A stretch of 64,000 bases of DNA from Streptomyces griseoruber (GTDB lineage Bacteria; Actinomycetota; Actinomycetes; Streptomycetales; Streptomycetaceae). Under the pieces are notes generated by a model that saw only the letters and a list, made by a program, of their open reading frames with translations, was not told the origin of the DNA and made no database searches. The translations under genes and the position numbers were made by a program. Positions 25,223 to 34,401 of this stretch are shown in pieces. The stretch's first letter is position 1; each line of letters begins with the position of its first letter. The DNA is taken from contig NZ_KQ948763.1 of NCBI RefSeq assembly GCF_001514205.1, positions 950,017-1,014,016 on the forward strand, in the 5' to 3' direction.

Positions 25223-26797
25223 GTGACCGTCACGGCGGGCTCGGTACACGGAGCCGGGACCGGCGGCGGCGTGAAGCCGCCGGGCCACGCGAGCGCTCCG
25301 CCCGGAGGCCGTCCCGGGCCGCGACGCGGAAAGCGGTCGCGAACGGGTGCTCCGGGGACGGGGCGACGCGTCCGTCAGCGGGCTGTGGCCGTGCAGGCCG
25401 CTCTGCGCCGCCGTTACCGGGCGACCGTGCCCACGCGGCTGCGCCTTCTCCGCGCGGCCACGGTCCTGCTCACCGGCGCCCTCGCCGTGCTGCTGCTGGT
25501 GGCCGGGCTCACCACGCTGGGCACCTGGGGCGGTGTCGCCGACCGCGACGCGCCCCGCACCACCAGCGCGGCCGATCTCGACCTGGCCCTGAACGACATG
25601 GACGCCCAGGCCGCCAACATCCTGCTGGCCAACGGGGACGCGGGACAGGGGCGCCTGAAGACGCCGTACGAGAAGGCGGTCGGCTTCTACGGCGACGCCC
25701 GGCGCCGCATCGGGCACGATCTGCGCACCCTTGCCGTCGCCGCGCAGGGCAGCCGGGCCGACGAGAAGACGGTGGAGACCCTGACCGACGACTTCGCCGA
25801 GTACCAGGAACTGATCGGCCGGGCACTGGCGAACGACGACCACCACGGCGGGAGACCTGCCGCCCTCACCGACTACCGCCGTGCGACGGGCCTGCTGCGG
25901 ACCCGGCTCCTGCCCGCCGCACGCACCTTGGTGTCCTCCAACGACGCGGCCTTCGACGCCGCGTACTCCTCGGCCCGTCACACCCTGGCCACCCGGCTCG
26001 ACGCCGTCCTCGCCCTCGGCGCACTGCTGCTGGCCGTCCTCGGCGTTCTGCAGTGGTACCTGGCCCGTCGCTTCCGGCGGATCCTCAACCCCGGAGTGCT
26101 GGCCGCCACCTTCTGCACGCTGTTCGCGGTGGTCCTCGGGGCCCAGCTGCTGTCCACCTCGGCCGAGCAGCTGCGGGTGGCCCGCCGCGACGCCTTCGAC
26201 TCCGTCGTCGCCCTGTCCCGCGCCCGTGCCGTCGCCTACGACGCCAACGCCGACGAGAGCCGCTATCTGCTCGACCCGCAGCGCCGCGGGCAGTACGCGG
26301 ACGCGTTCCTCGCCAAGTCCCAGCAGCTGTACGGCCTGAAGGGCGCGACGCTCGCCACGTACGACGCGCGACTCGCCGCCACCTGGCAGACCTACGAGGG
26401 CGACCACCAAGACCTGCGCTTCACCGGCGAGTTCCGGCGCGAGCTGGACAACATCACCTTTCCCGGCGAGCGCGCCGCTGCGGAGAAGACGGTGGAGACG
26501 TACGCCGTCTACCAGCGCGACGACCGGAAGATCCGTGCACTGCTGGCGGCGGGGAAGGAGCGGGAGGCGGTGGAGTTCTGCATGGGCTGGCAACCCGGCA
26601 CGTCCAACACCCACTTCGGGGCGTGGATGGCCGCCCTGGACAGGGTGGAGGGCATCAACCGCGCCCACTTCACGTCGTCGGTCGAGGACGGCCGCTCCGC
26701 GCTGGGAGACCTGCTTCCGTGGGCGGCGGGACTGCTGTGCGTGGCGATGGTCCTGACGGCACTGGGACTTCGGCCCCGCCTGGCCGAGTTCCGCTGA
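25223..26797 (+). CDS. Actinobacterial membrane protein with two repeated extracytoplasmic domains
   Basis: The GTG start at 25223 was chosen because GGGAGG lies 5 bases upstream; product 524 residues. A basic N-terminal tail precedes TM1 (LLRAATVLLTGALAVLLLVAGL, residues ~75-95), a helical extracytoplasmic domain, two central helices (~260-320), a second similar helical domain with TYEGDHQDLRFTGEFRREL, and a final TM (~500-518). The helical domains resemble sensor four-helix bundles but no kinase domain follows. Function unknown. A GTCA array upstream matches that of kdpF, so it may respond to potassium or osmotic stress. Confidence 0.72.
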   Translation: MTVTAGSVHGAGTGGGVKPPGHASAPPGGRPGPRRGKRSRTGAPGTGRRVRQRAVAVQAALRRRYRATVPTRLRLLRAATVLLTGALAVLLLVAGLTTLGTWGGVADRDAPRTTSAADLDLALNDMDAQAANILLANGDAGQGRLKTPYEKAVGFYGDARRRIGHDLRTLAVAAQGSRADEKTVETLTDDFAEYQELIGRALANDDHHGGRPAALTDYRRATGLLRTRLLPAARTLVSSNDAAFDAAYSSARHTLATRLDAVLALGALLLAVLGVLQWYLARRFRRILNPGVLAATFCTLFAVVLGAQLLSTSAEQLRVARRDAFDSVVALSRARAVAYDANADESRYLLDPQRRGQYADAFLAKSQQLYGLKGATLATYDARLAATWQTYEGDHQDLRFTGEFRRELDNITFPGERAAAEKTVETYAVYQRDDRKIRALLAAGKEREAVEFCMGWQPGTSNTHFGAWMAALDRVEGINRAHFTSSVEDGRSALGDLLPWAAGLLCVAMVLTALGLRPRLAEFR

Positions 26798-26820
26798 AGT
26801 CCCCAAGTACCCCCGCAACC

Positions 26821-28398
26821 CTACACATCCGCCAGCCGCGCCTCCTCCAGATCCAGCCCCCGCTGAAGCCGCCGCCGCGTCGTGTCACTGATGGCGTGGC
26901 CGTCGTAGAGATGCTGGAGTTCGGCGGTCTCCACGGCGATCAGGTCGCGCCGGAGCTGGCGGTAGACGCGGTCGGCGGACTCGGTCGCCGCGCCGTCGGA
27001 GCCGTTGTGCCCGGCGAGGCGGTCGCGGGCGTCGTCCAGGCGTGCGGTCAGGCCGCGGCGGAGGCGGTCCAGGACGACCTCGGGGACGACCTCCAGCTCG
27101 GCGAGTTCCTCCAGGCGGACGAGGCCGGCGTGGGCGAGGCGGGAGCGGGCCTCGGCCTCCTCGCGCGCGGTGTGCGCGGGCTCCAGTGCCATGCCGGAGC
27201 GGCGGACGACGGACGCGAGGGTGAAGCCCTGGACGACGAGGGTGACGACCACGACGGAGGTGGTCAGCACCAGGACCAGAGGCCGGCCGGCGAGCGGGGT
27301 GCCGTCCTTCATGACCTCGGGCACGGACAGGGCGGCGGCCAGCGGCATCACCCCGCGGGTGCCGGCCCAGGTCAGCACCATCGGCACCCGCCAGTTCACC
27401 CGCGCGAGGCCGCCTTTGCGCTGCACGACCGCCGACAGCGGCGCGAGCCACAGCATGCGTACGGCGATCAGCGTGGCGGCGACGGCGAGGGCGTACAGCG
27501 GCCAGGCCCGGTCGCCGTCGCCCAATGCCCGCACCTGAGCGGGGAGGGCCAGCCCGATGAGGCTGAAGACGACGCTCTCCAGCAGGAACACCACCGTGCC
27601 GTAGACGGCGTGCAACTGGAGGCGGACACGGGCGTTGGTGAGCTTCTCGCCCCGCCCGCCGAGGACGACGCCGGCCACCACACAGGACGTCACCCCGGAG
27701 GTGTGCGAGACCTCCGCCAGCAGATAGGCGGCATACGGCGTGACCAGGGCGATCACCGTCTCCAGGACCGGATCCTCGGTGCGCCGCCGGATCAGCGCGA
27801 CCACCCCGGCCACCGCGGCCCCGATCACCGTGCCGCCGCCCGCGAGCACCAGGAACCCGCCCCCCGCCGCACCCCAGTCCGCGGCGGCGGAGGCCACGGC
27901 GATACCCGCCGCCACCCGCACCAGCACCAGCGAGGTCGCGTCGTTGAAGAGGCTCTCCGCCTGCACCAGGACCTGCACCCGGGGCGGCAGGGCCAGCCGT
28001 CGGCCCAGCGCGGTGACCGCCACCGGGTCGGTGCTGGCCAGCACCGCGCCCAGCACGAAGGCCATCTGCCACGACAGGGGTGTCACCAGCGCGGCCACCG
28101 CGCCGACGGCGGCGGCAGAGGCGAGCACCAGCCCGATGGCGAGGATCCCGACCGGCTGCCACACCGCCCGCAGTTCCCGCCAGGGCATGTCCTCCGCGCT
28201 CGCGTACAGCAGCGGCGGCAGCACGACGAGGCCGATGATCTCGGGGCCGATCTCGATCCGTGGCGTGCCCGGCAGCAGGGCCACCGCCAGACCGGCGACG
28301 ACCAGCAGGGAGGGTGCGGGGATGCGCCACCGGCGCGCGAAGGTGGCGACCACCGTGGCGAGGACCACGAGTGCGAGAACCGTACCGACGCCGCGCAT
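26821..28398 (-). CDS. CPA1-family Na+(K+)/H+ antiporter
   Basis: The 525-residue protein has ~12 transmembrane segments. The conserved FVLGAVLASTDPVAVTALGRRL and ESLFNDATSLVLVRVA hold the ion-binding Asp residues of NhaP-type antiporters. A ~130-residue cytoplasmic tail is rich in Glu, Arg and Leu, suggesting a regulatory helical domain. The ATG at 28398 is preceded by a GGGGGA ribosome site; a longer start was rejected. It sits between the permease block and kdp, consistent with a cation-homeostasis cluster. Role: exchange of Na+ or K+ for protons across the cell membrane. Confidence 0.9.
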   Translation of the reverse strand: MRGVGTVLALVVLATVVATFARRWRIPAPSLLVVAGLAVALLPGTPRIEIGPEIIGLVVLPPLLYASAEDMPWRELRAVWQPVGILAIGLVLASAAAVGAVAALVTPLSWQMAFVLGAVLASTDPVAVTALGRRLALPPRVQVLVQAESLFNDATSLVLVRVAAGIAVASAAADWGAAGGGFLVLAGGGTVIGAAVAGVVALIRRRTEDPVLETVIALVTPYAAYLLAEVSHTSGVTSCVVAGVVLGGRGEKLTNARVRLQLHAVYGTVVFLLESVVFSLIGLALPAQVRALGDGDRAWPLYALAVAATLIAVRMLWLAPLSAVVQRKGGLARVNWRVPMVLTWAGTRGVMPLAAALSVPEVMKDGTPLAGRPLVLVLTTSVVVVTLVVQGFTLASVVRRSGMALEPAHTAREEAEARSRLAHAGLVRLEELAELEVVPEVVLDRLRRGLTARLDDARDRLAGHNGSDGAATESADRVYRQLRRDLIAVETAELQHLYDGHAISDTTRRRLQRGLDLEEARLADV

Positions 28399-28492
28399 GC
28401 CGTCCCCCTGGGGCCCTGAACGGAGCCACCGTGGCTTCCGGCCGACCAGACTTCCCGGCACACCGGTCCCCACCCTATCCGGTCCGGCTCAC

Positions 28493-28530
28493 GTCAAAAC
28501 AGTGTCAAGGTCCCCGGGGCGGGCGGCAAG
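28493..28530. promoter_or_regulatory. GTCA direct-repeat array, partial (putative KdpE box)
   Basis: GTCAAAA at 28493, GTCAAGG at 28504 (11 bp) and GGCAAGG at 28525 (21 bp), followed by no clear fourth site. It sits just upstream of the permease fragment at 28548 and ~95 bases from the divergent antiporter start. Confidence 0.55.
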
Positions 28531-28547
28531 GAACCGCTACTGACGTT

Positions 28548-28775
28548 GTGGTCCGGTTGTCTGCGAGCGGCGCAGTCCGGGCCGCCCGGTCGCCGCGTAC
28601 GTCCGACGTGGCTGTCGCCGAGCCGGGCACTCGGGTCACCGTGCTGATCCCGGCGACCGAGCCGGAGCGGCTGTGGCAGCGGCTGCCGCAGCACCAGCGG
28701 GGCGCGGTCGTCGCGCACGCCGTGCGGCGGGAGACGGACGCGGTGATCTGTCGGCTCCGGTTCCGGCTGCTGTGA
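28548..28775 (+). pseudogene. C-terminal fragment of an APC-type permease
   Basis: The 75-residue frame ends with RVTVLIPATEPERLWQRLPQ and HAVRRETDAVICRLRFRLL, a tail seen at the end of Streptomyces amino acid permeases next to kdp (VTVLIP-VEP...QNQRGAVLAHAVRR-TDA-ICRLRFRL). No membrane segments precede it. A partial GTCA array lies immediately upstream, so the promoter probably belonged to a full-length transporter whose body was deleted. Confidence 0.55.
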
Positions 28776-28814
28776 GCCGGGCCACCGAGCCGTCCCGCCA
28801 GCGGGGACCAGGGC

Positions 28815-28862
28815 GTAAGAGTCCCGTCAAAGCCCAGGGGATCGCCGTAAGAGAGCCGTCAA
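28815..28862. promoter_or_regulatory. GTCA/GTAA direct-repeat array upstream of kdpF (putative KdpE box)
   Basis: Half-sites GTAAGAG, GTCAAAG, GTAAGAG and GTCAACG begin at 28815, 28826, 28847 and 28858, again 11-21-11. The array ends ~80 bases before the first small ORF of the kdp operon. OmpR/PhoB-type regulators such as KdpE bind direct repeats of about one helical turn, so it is the best candidate KdpE site. Confidence 0.72.
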
Positions 28863-28939
28863 CGGACGGTCCGATCCGGCCAGGGACACGCTTTCCTCTA
28901 ATCGTCCGTTTCCACCGAACCTCACTCCAGGAGTTCGCG

Positions 28940-29023
28940 ATGGCCGATCTGGCCTTCGTTCTCGCCACGATCGCGGGTTTCGCGCTGGTGGCTCTCGTCG
29001 CCAGGGGGGTGACGAAGCTGTGA
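28940..29023 (+). CDS. 27-residue membrane peptide preceding kdpF
   Basis: The ATG at 28940 follows an AGGAG site and encodes a single hydrophobic helix, LAFVLATIAGFALVALVARG, ending VTKL. Its TGA overlaps the GTG of kdpF. Small one-helix proteins at this position are common in Streptomyces kdp operons. It may be a second KdpF-like stabilising subunit; function not established. Confidence 0.7.
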   Translation: MADLAFVLATIAGFALVALVARGVTKL

Positions 29024-29109
29024 CCGTCGAAAACGTCGTCGGCCTGGTCGTGGCCGTCGCCCTGCTGGGCTATCTCGTCCTCGCCCTGATCTTCCCGGAG
29101 AGGTTCTGA
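29020..29109 (+). CDS. kdpF: KdpF, small subunit of the K+-transporting ATPase
   Basis: The 29-residue single-helix protein ([20 protein letters not shown], ending FPERF) has the KdpF pattern of one hydrophobic helix and the conserved LIFPE-F end. It starts with GTG overlapping the upstream stop and ends 7 bases before kdpA. It stabilises the KdpFABC complex in the membrane. Confidence 0.92.
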   Translation: MTVENVVGLVVAVALLGYLVLALIFPERF

Positions 29110-29116
29110 GATCGTC

Positions 29117-30781
29117 ATGGGTCCCGAACTCGCCGGCGTCCTCCAGCTGCTGGCCCTGACAGGCGCGCTGGCGCTCGCCTACATCCCCCTCGGCACCTAC
29201 ATGGCCAAGGTCTACTCCTCCGACCGGCACTGGCGCGCGGAGAAGTGGATCTACAAGGGCATCGGTGCCCACCCCGACACCGAGATGACCTGGCCCGCGT
29301 ACCTGCGCGGTGTCCTCGCCTTCTCAGCCGTCTCGGTCTTCTTCCTCTACCTGCTCCAGCGCCTGCAGGGCGTCCTGCCCGGCTCGCTCGGCTTCGACTC
29401 GGTCGACCCGGCGCAGTCGTTCAACACGGCCGTGTCCTTCGTGACCAACACCAACTGGCAGTCGTACTACGGCGAGCAGACCATGGGCCACGTCGTGCAG
29501 ACGGCCGGCCTCGCGGTGCAGAACTTCGTCTCCGCGGCCGTCGGTATCGCCGTCGCGGTGGCCCTCGTACGAGGATTCGCACGCTCCCGGACCGGTGAAC
29601 TCGGCAACTTCTGGTCGGACATGGTGCGCGGTGTGACCCGCATCCTGCTGCCCGGCGCCTTCGTCGCGGCGATCGTCCTGGTCGCCTGTGGCGCGATCCA
29701 GAACTTCTCCGGCATCCACGAGGTCGGTCAGTTCATGGGCGGTTCGCAGCAGTGGAACGGTGGCGCGGTCGCCTCGCAGGAGGCCATCAAGGAGCTGGGG
29801 ACCAACGGCGGCGGCTACTTCAACGCCAACTCCGCGCACCCCTTCGAGAACCCGACCCCGTTCACCAACCTCTTCGAGATCTTCCTGCTGCTGGTGATCC
29901 CGTTCTCCCTGACCCGCACGTTCGGGGTGATGGTCGGCTCGGTGAAGCAGGGGTACGCGATCCTGGCCACGATGGCGACCATCTGGGTCGGCTTCGTCGC
30001 CCTGATGATGTGGACCGAGTTCGCCCACCACGGCCCGGCGCTCCAGCTCGCGGGCGGGGCGATGGAGGGCAAGGAGGTCCGTTTCGGCGTCGGTTCGTCG
30101 TCGATCTTCGCGGTGTCGACCACGCTCACCTCGACCGGCGCGGTCGACTCCTTCCACTCCTCCTTCACCGGCCTCGGCGGCGGCATCACCATCCTGGGCA
30201 TGCAGCTGGGCGAGATCGCCCCCGGTGGTACCGGCTCCGGCCTCTACGGCATGCTGATCATGGCGGTCATCGCGGTGTTCATCGCCGGTCTGATGGTCGG
30301 CCGCACGCCCGAGTACCTGGGCAAGAAGATCGGCGCCCGGGAGATGAAGCTCGCCGCCTGCTACATCCTGATCACCCCTGCGCTGGTGCTGGTCTTCACG
30401 GCGGCCTCCATGGCCCTGCCGACCCCGCCGAACTCGATGCTGAACTCCGGCGCGCACGGGTTCTCCGAGGTGCTGTACGCCTTCACCTCCGCCGCGAACA
30501 ACAACGGTTCGGCCTTCGCCGGTCTGAACGCGAACACCGACTGGTACAACACCATGCTCGGACTCGCGATGCTGCTCGGCCGCTTCCTGCCCATGATCTT
30601 CGTGCTGGCGTTGGCCGGCTCGCTCGCCGAGCAGAAGCCGGTCCCCGCCACCGCAGGCACCCTGCGCACCGAGAAACCGCTGTTCACCGGACTGCTGGTG
30701 GGCGCGATCCTGATCATCACGGGACTGACCTACTTCCCGGCCCTGGCGCTGGGTCCGCTTGCCGAGGGGCTGGCGTCATGA
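29117..30781 (+). CDS. kdpA: KdpA, potassium-translocating channel-like subunit
   Basis: The 554-residue polytopic protein has the four selectivity-filter-like loops of KdpA, including [59 protein letters not shown] and [18 protein letters not shown]. It forms the K+-selective pore of the KdpFABC pump. It ends in a 4-bp ATGA overlap with kdpB. Length is normal for the family. Confidence 0.97.
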   Translation: MGPELAGVLQLLALTGALALAYIPLGTYMAKVYSSDRHWRAEKWIYKGIGAHPDTEMTWPAYLRGVLAFSAVSVFFLYLLQRLQGVLPGSLGFDSVDPAQSFNTAVSFVTNTNWQSYYGEQTMGHVVQTAGLAVQNFVSAAVGIAVAVALVRGFARSRTGELGNFWSDMVRGVTRILLPGAFVAAIVLVACGAIQNFSGIHEVGQFMGGSQQWNGGAVASQEAIKELGTNGGGYFNANSAHPFENPTPFTNLFEIFLLLVIPFSLTRTFGVMVGSVKQGYAILATMATIWVGFVALMMWTEFAHHGPALQLAGGAMEGKEVRFGVGSSSIFAVSTTLTSTGAVDSFHSSFTGLGGGITILGMQLGEIAPGGTGSGLYGMLIMAVIAVFIAGLMVGRTPEYLGKKIGAREMKLAACYILITPALVLVFTAASMALPTPPNSMLNSGAHGFSEVLYAFTSAANNNGSAFAGLNANTDWYNTMLGLAMLLGRFLPMIFVLALAGSLAEQKPVPATAGTLRTEKPLFTGLLVGAILIITGLTYFPALALGPLAEGLAS

Positions 30782-32910
30782 CCACCCGTACAGAGAAGTC
30801 GGAGGACTCGATGTCCACAGCCACTCCGACCCGGGCGCCGCACAGCGACGTGCCCACCGGGCACAAGTCCCCCGAGGGCCGTGTCGGCGTCGGCCTCTTC
30901 GACCCCAAGCAGCTGCTCACGTCACTGCCGGACGCGCTGCGCAAGCTCGATCCACGGGTGATGGTCAAGTCGCCCGTGATGTTCGTGGTGTGGATCGGGT
31001 CCGTCCTGACCACCGTCTTCTCCTTCAAGGACCCGGGCGACTGGTTCGGCTGGGCGATCAGCGTCTGGCTGTGGCTGACGGTCGTCTTCGCCAACCTGGC
31101 GGAGGCGGTCGCCGAGGGTCGCGGCAAGGCGCAGGCCGACACCCTGCGCAAGGCCAAGACCGACTCCGTGGCGCGCAGGCTCGTCGGGGGCTCCGAAGAA
31201 CGTGTCCCGGGTACGGAGCTGAGCATCGGCGACCTGGTCGTCTGCGAGGCCGGCGACATCATCCCCGGCGACGGAGACGTCGTCGAGGGCGTCGCCTCCG
31301 TCGACGAGTCGGCGATCACCGGTGAGTCCGCTCCGGTCATCCGCGAGTCGGGCGGCGACCGCAGCGCGGTCACCGGCGGTACGAAGGTGCTCTCCGACCG
31401 CATCGTCGTCAAGATCACGACGAGGCCGGGGGAGACCTTCATCGACCGCATGATCGCCCTGGTCGAGGGCGCGGCGCGGCAGAAGACGCCGAACGAGATC
31501 GCGCTGAACATCCTGCTCGCCTCGCTGACGATCGTGTTCCTGTTGGCGGTGGCGACCCTGCCGCCGTTCGCGGACCACGCCGGCACGCACCTCACGATGG
31601 TCGTGCTGGTGGCGCTGCTGGTCTGCCTCATCCCGACCACCATCGGTGCCCTGCTCTCCGCGATCGGCATCGCGGGCATGGACCGGCTGGTGCAGAGGAA
31701 CGTGCTGGCCATGTCCGGCCGGGCGGTCGAGGCCGCCGGAGACGTCTCGACCCTGCTGCTCGACAAGACCGGCACCATCACGCTCGGCAACCGCCAGGCG
31801 TCCGAGTTCGTGCCGGTGAGCGGGACGACCGAGGCCGAGCTGGCCGACGCGGCCCAGCTGTCGTCGCTGGCCGACGAGACCCCCGAGGGCCGCTCCATCG
31901 TCGTACTGGCGAAGGAGAAGTACGGCCTGCGTGAGCGCCACCAGGGCGAGTTGGCCGCTGCCGAGTGGATCGCCTTCACCGCCCAGACCCGGATGTCGGG
32001 CGTGGACGTGGACGGGCGCAAGATCCGCAAGGGTGCGGCCGGATCGGTCGTGACCTGGGTCCGTGAGCAGGGTGGTGAAGTCGCCGCGGACGCCCAGCAG
32101 CTGACGGACCGTATCTCGGAGGCCGGCGGCACCCCGCTGCTGGTCGCGGTCGAGGACGCCGAAGGGGCCCGGATCCTGGGTGTCATCCACCTCAAGGACG
32201 TCGTCAAGGCCGGCATGCGGGAGCGGTTCGAGGAACTGCGCCGGATGGGCATCAGGACCGTCATGATCACGGGCGACAACCCGCTGACGGCGAAGGCCAT
32301 CGCCGAGGAGGCCGGTGTCGACGACTTCCTGGCGGAGGCCACCCCCGAGGACAAGATGGCCCTCATCAAACGGGAGCAGGCGGGCGGCAAACTCGTCGCG
32401 ATGACCGGTGACGGCACCAACGACGCCCCGGCGCTCGCACAGGCCGACGTCGGTGTCGCGATGAACACGGGCACGTCGGCCGCGAAGGAGGCCGGCAACA
32501 TGGTCGACCTCGACTCCAACCCGACGAAGCTGATCGAGATCGTGGAGATCGGCAAGCAACTGCTGATCACGCGCGGTGCGCTGACCACGTTCTCCATCGC
32601 CAACGACGTCGCGAAGTACTTCGCGATCATCCCGGCGCTGTTCGCGGCCGTCTACCCGGGCCTGGACAAGCTCAACATCATGGACCTGTCCTCGCCGGAC
32701 TCCGCGATCCTGTCCGCCGTCGTCTTCAACGCGCTGATCATCGTCGCGCTGGTCCCGCTGTCCCTGAAGGGCGTGCAGTACCGGCCGGTCAGCGCGGACA
32801 AGATGCTCCGCCGCAACCTGACCGTCTACGGCCTCGGCGGGCTGATCGCGCCGTTCGTCGGCATCAAACTCATCGACCTGCTCATCTCTCTGATCCCCGG
32901 GATCGGGTGA
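30778..32910 (+). CDS. kdpB: KdpB, P-type ATPase catalytic subunit
   Basis: The 710-residue P-type ATPase has the actuator motif TGES ([15 protein letters not shown]), the phosphorylation loop [12 protein letters not shown] with Asp at about residue 329, and the hinge [28 protein letters not shown] hydrolysis here drives K+ uptake through KdpA. The N-terminal ~45 residues are a Thr/Pro-rich cytosolic extension. An internal ATG at codon 12 is a possible alternative start but the ATGA overlap supports 30778. Confidence 0.97.
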   Translation: MTTRTEKSEDSMSTATPTRAPHSDVPTGHKSPEGRVGVGLFDPKQLLTSLPDALRKLDPRVMVKSPVMFVVWIGSVLTTVFSFKDPGDWFGWAISVWLWLTVVFANLAEAVAEGRGKAQADTLRKAKTDSVARRLVGGSEERVPGTELSIGDLVVCEAGDIIPGDGDVVEGVASVDESAITGESAPVIRESGGDRSAVTGGTKVLSDRIVVKITTRPGETFIDRMIALVEGAARQKTPNEIALNILLASLTIVFLLAVATLPPFADHAGTHLTMVVLVALLVCLIPTTIGALLSAIGIAGMDRLVQRNVLAMSGRAVEAAGDVSTLLLDKTGTITLGNRQASEFVPVSGTTEAELADAAQLSSLADETPEGRSIVVLAKEKYGLRERHQGELAAAEWIAFTAQTRMSGVDVDGRKIRKGAAGSVVTWVREQGGEVAADAQQLTDRISEAGGTPLLVAVEDAEGARILGVIHLKDVVKAGMRERFEELRRMGIRTVMITGDNPLTAKAIAEEAGVDDFLAEATPEDKMALIKREQAGGKLVAMTGDGTNDAPALAQADVGVAMNTGTSAAKEAGNMVDLDSNPTKLIEIVEIGKQLLITRGALTTFSIANDVAKYFAIIPALFAAVYPGLDKLNIMDLSSPDSAILSAVVFNALIIVALVPLSLKGVQYRPVSADKMLRRNLTVYGLGGLIAPFVGIKLIDLLISLIPGIG

Positions 32911-32916
32911 AGGACC

Positions 32917-33585
32917 ATGAACACATCGGTATCCAACACCGTCCGGCTGCTCGGCGCGGCCCTGCGCGCCCTGCTCGTGCTCACCCTGGTGACAGGCGTC
33001 GTCTACCCGCTGGCCGTCACCGGCGTCGCGCAGGCACTGTTCCACGACAGGGCGAACGGCTCCGAGATCACGTCGGACGGCAAGGTCGTCGGCTCCTCGC
33101 TCATCGGCCAGTCGTACGACCTGCCGCTGAAGAAGGGCCAGGAGACCCCGGACGCGGACCTGAAGTGGTTCCAGGGCCGTCCGGCGAACGGTCTCGGCGC
33201 CAACAGCATCAACACGCGGTACAAGCTGCTGCTGTCGGGTGCCACCAACCTGTCCGCCGACAACAAGGACCTGATCCAGCAGGTCGAGGACGCCAAGGCC
33301 GCGGTCGTCAAGGACAACTCCGTGTCCGGCTACACCGTCAAGCCGTCGGACGTCCCCGCGGACGCGGTCACCTCCTCCGGCTCCGGCCTGGACCCGGACA
33401 TCTCCCCGGCCTACGCCGACCTCCAGGTACACCGGGTCGCCGCGGAGAACGGCCTGTCCGTCGCCCAGGTGCAGAAGCTGGTCGACGAGCACACCGACGG
33501 CCGTACTCTCGGCTTCATCGGAGAGCCCCGGGTGAACGTCCTGGAACTCAACATCGCGCTCAGGGACCTCGTAGCGAAGACGTGA
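32917..33585 (+). CDS. kdpC: KdpC, potassium ATPase accessory subunit
   Basis: The 222-residue protein has one N-terminal membrane helix (LLGAALRALLVLTLVTGVVYPLAVTG) followed by a periplasmic domain. Conserved KdpC motifs are GSSLIGQSYD, WFQGRPA, SSGSGLDPDISPAYADLQ and VNVLELNIAL. It increases the ATP affinity of the complex. It lies 6 bases after kdpB. Confidence 0.96.
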   Translation: MNTSVSNTVRLLGAALRALLVLTLVTGVVYPLAVTGVAQALFHDRANGSEITSDGKVVGSSLIGQSYDLPLKKGQETPDADLKWFQGRPANGLGANSINTRYKLLLSGATNLSADNKDLIQQVEDAKAAVVKDNSVSGYTVKPSDVPADAVTSSGSGLDPDISPAYADLQVHRVAAENGLSVAQVQKLVDEHTDGRTLGFIGEPRVNVLELNIALRDLVAKT

Positions 33586-33716
33586 CGGCCTTACGCGACC
33601 CCATGGGGGGCGGCGGTCCGCAAGACAGCCCGGACCCGCCGGCTCCCGTCGCCATGCAGCCGGCCGTCCCGCTTCCGGCGGGCGCGGCCGGCGGACGACA
33701 GGAGAGGCACACACCC

Positions 33717-34400
33717 ATGACCAGGGTGCTCGTGGTGGAGGACGACCCGCAGCTCGTACGGGCCCTCGTCATCAACCTGCAGGCACGGCAGTACGGCGTG
33801 GACGCCGCCCCCGACGGTGCCACGGCTCTGCGGCTCGCCGCCGCGCGTCAGCCCGACGTGGTCCTCCTCGACCTGGGCCTGCCCGACATGGACGGCGTCG
33901 ACATCATCAGGGGCCTGCGGGGCTGGACCCGGGTGCCGATCATGGTCCTGTCCGCCCGTCAGGGATCCGAGGAGAAGGTGGCCGCTCTCGACGCGGGCGC
34001 CGACGACTACATCACCAAACCGTTCAGCATGGACGAGCTGCTCGCCCGGCTGCGGGCCGCCGTCCGCCGCACCGAGGACACGCCGCTCGTCCCCGAGGCG
34101 TCGCTCTTCGAAACGGCGGGCTTCAGCATCGATCTGCTCGCCAAGAAGGTCGTCAGGGACGGACGGGACGTGCGACTGACCCCGACCGAATGGCATCTGC
34201 TGGAGATCCTCGTGACCAATCCGGGCCGGCTGGTCACGCAGAAGCAACTCCTCCAGGAGGTCTGGGGTGTCTCGCAGAGCACCAAGACCAACTATCTGCG
34301 CGTGTACATGGCACAGCTGCGCCGCAAACTGGAGACGGACCCCTCCCACCCCCGCTATCTGATCACCGAGCCCGGCATGGGCTACCGCTTCGAGGGATGA
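33717..34400 (+). CDS. kdpE: KdpE, OmpR-type response regulator
   Basis: The 227-residue protein has a receiver domain (VLVVEDDPQLVRAL, phospho-acceptor in LLDLGLPDMDGVD, Lys in DYITKPF) and a C-terminal winged helix (LTPTEWHLLEILVTNPGRLVTQKQLLQEVWG). It activates kdp transcription when phosphorylated by KdpD. It sits downstream of kdpC and upstream of kdpD, so the order is F-A-B-C-E-D, the reverse of the usual D-E. The GTCA direct repeats at 22773, 25091, 28493 and 28815 are candidate binding sites. Confidence 0.95.
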   Translation: MTRVLVVEDDPQLVRALVINLQARQYGVDAAPDGATALRLAAARQPDVVLLDLGLPDMDGVDIIRGLRGWTRVPIMVLSARQGSEEKVAALDAGADDYITKPFSMDELLARLRAAVRRTEDTPLVPEASLFETAGFSIDLLAKKVVRDGRDVRLTPTEWHLLEILVTNPGRLVTQKQLLQEVWGVSQSTKTNYLRVYMAQLRRKLETDPSHPRYLITEPGMGYRFEG

Positions 34401-34401
34401 C

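Noticed and set aside
26885..28429. Long antisense and alternate-frame ORFs over the antiporter (and similar ones over kdpB, KdpD and the permease)
   Set aside because: They are Arg/Gly/Pro-rich shadows created by high third-position GC; no domain motif, ribosome site or neighbour logic supports them.
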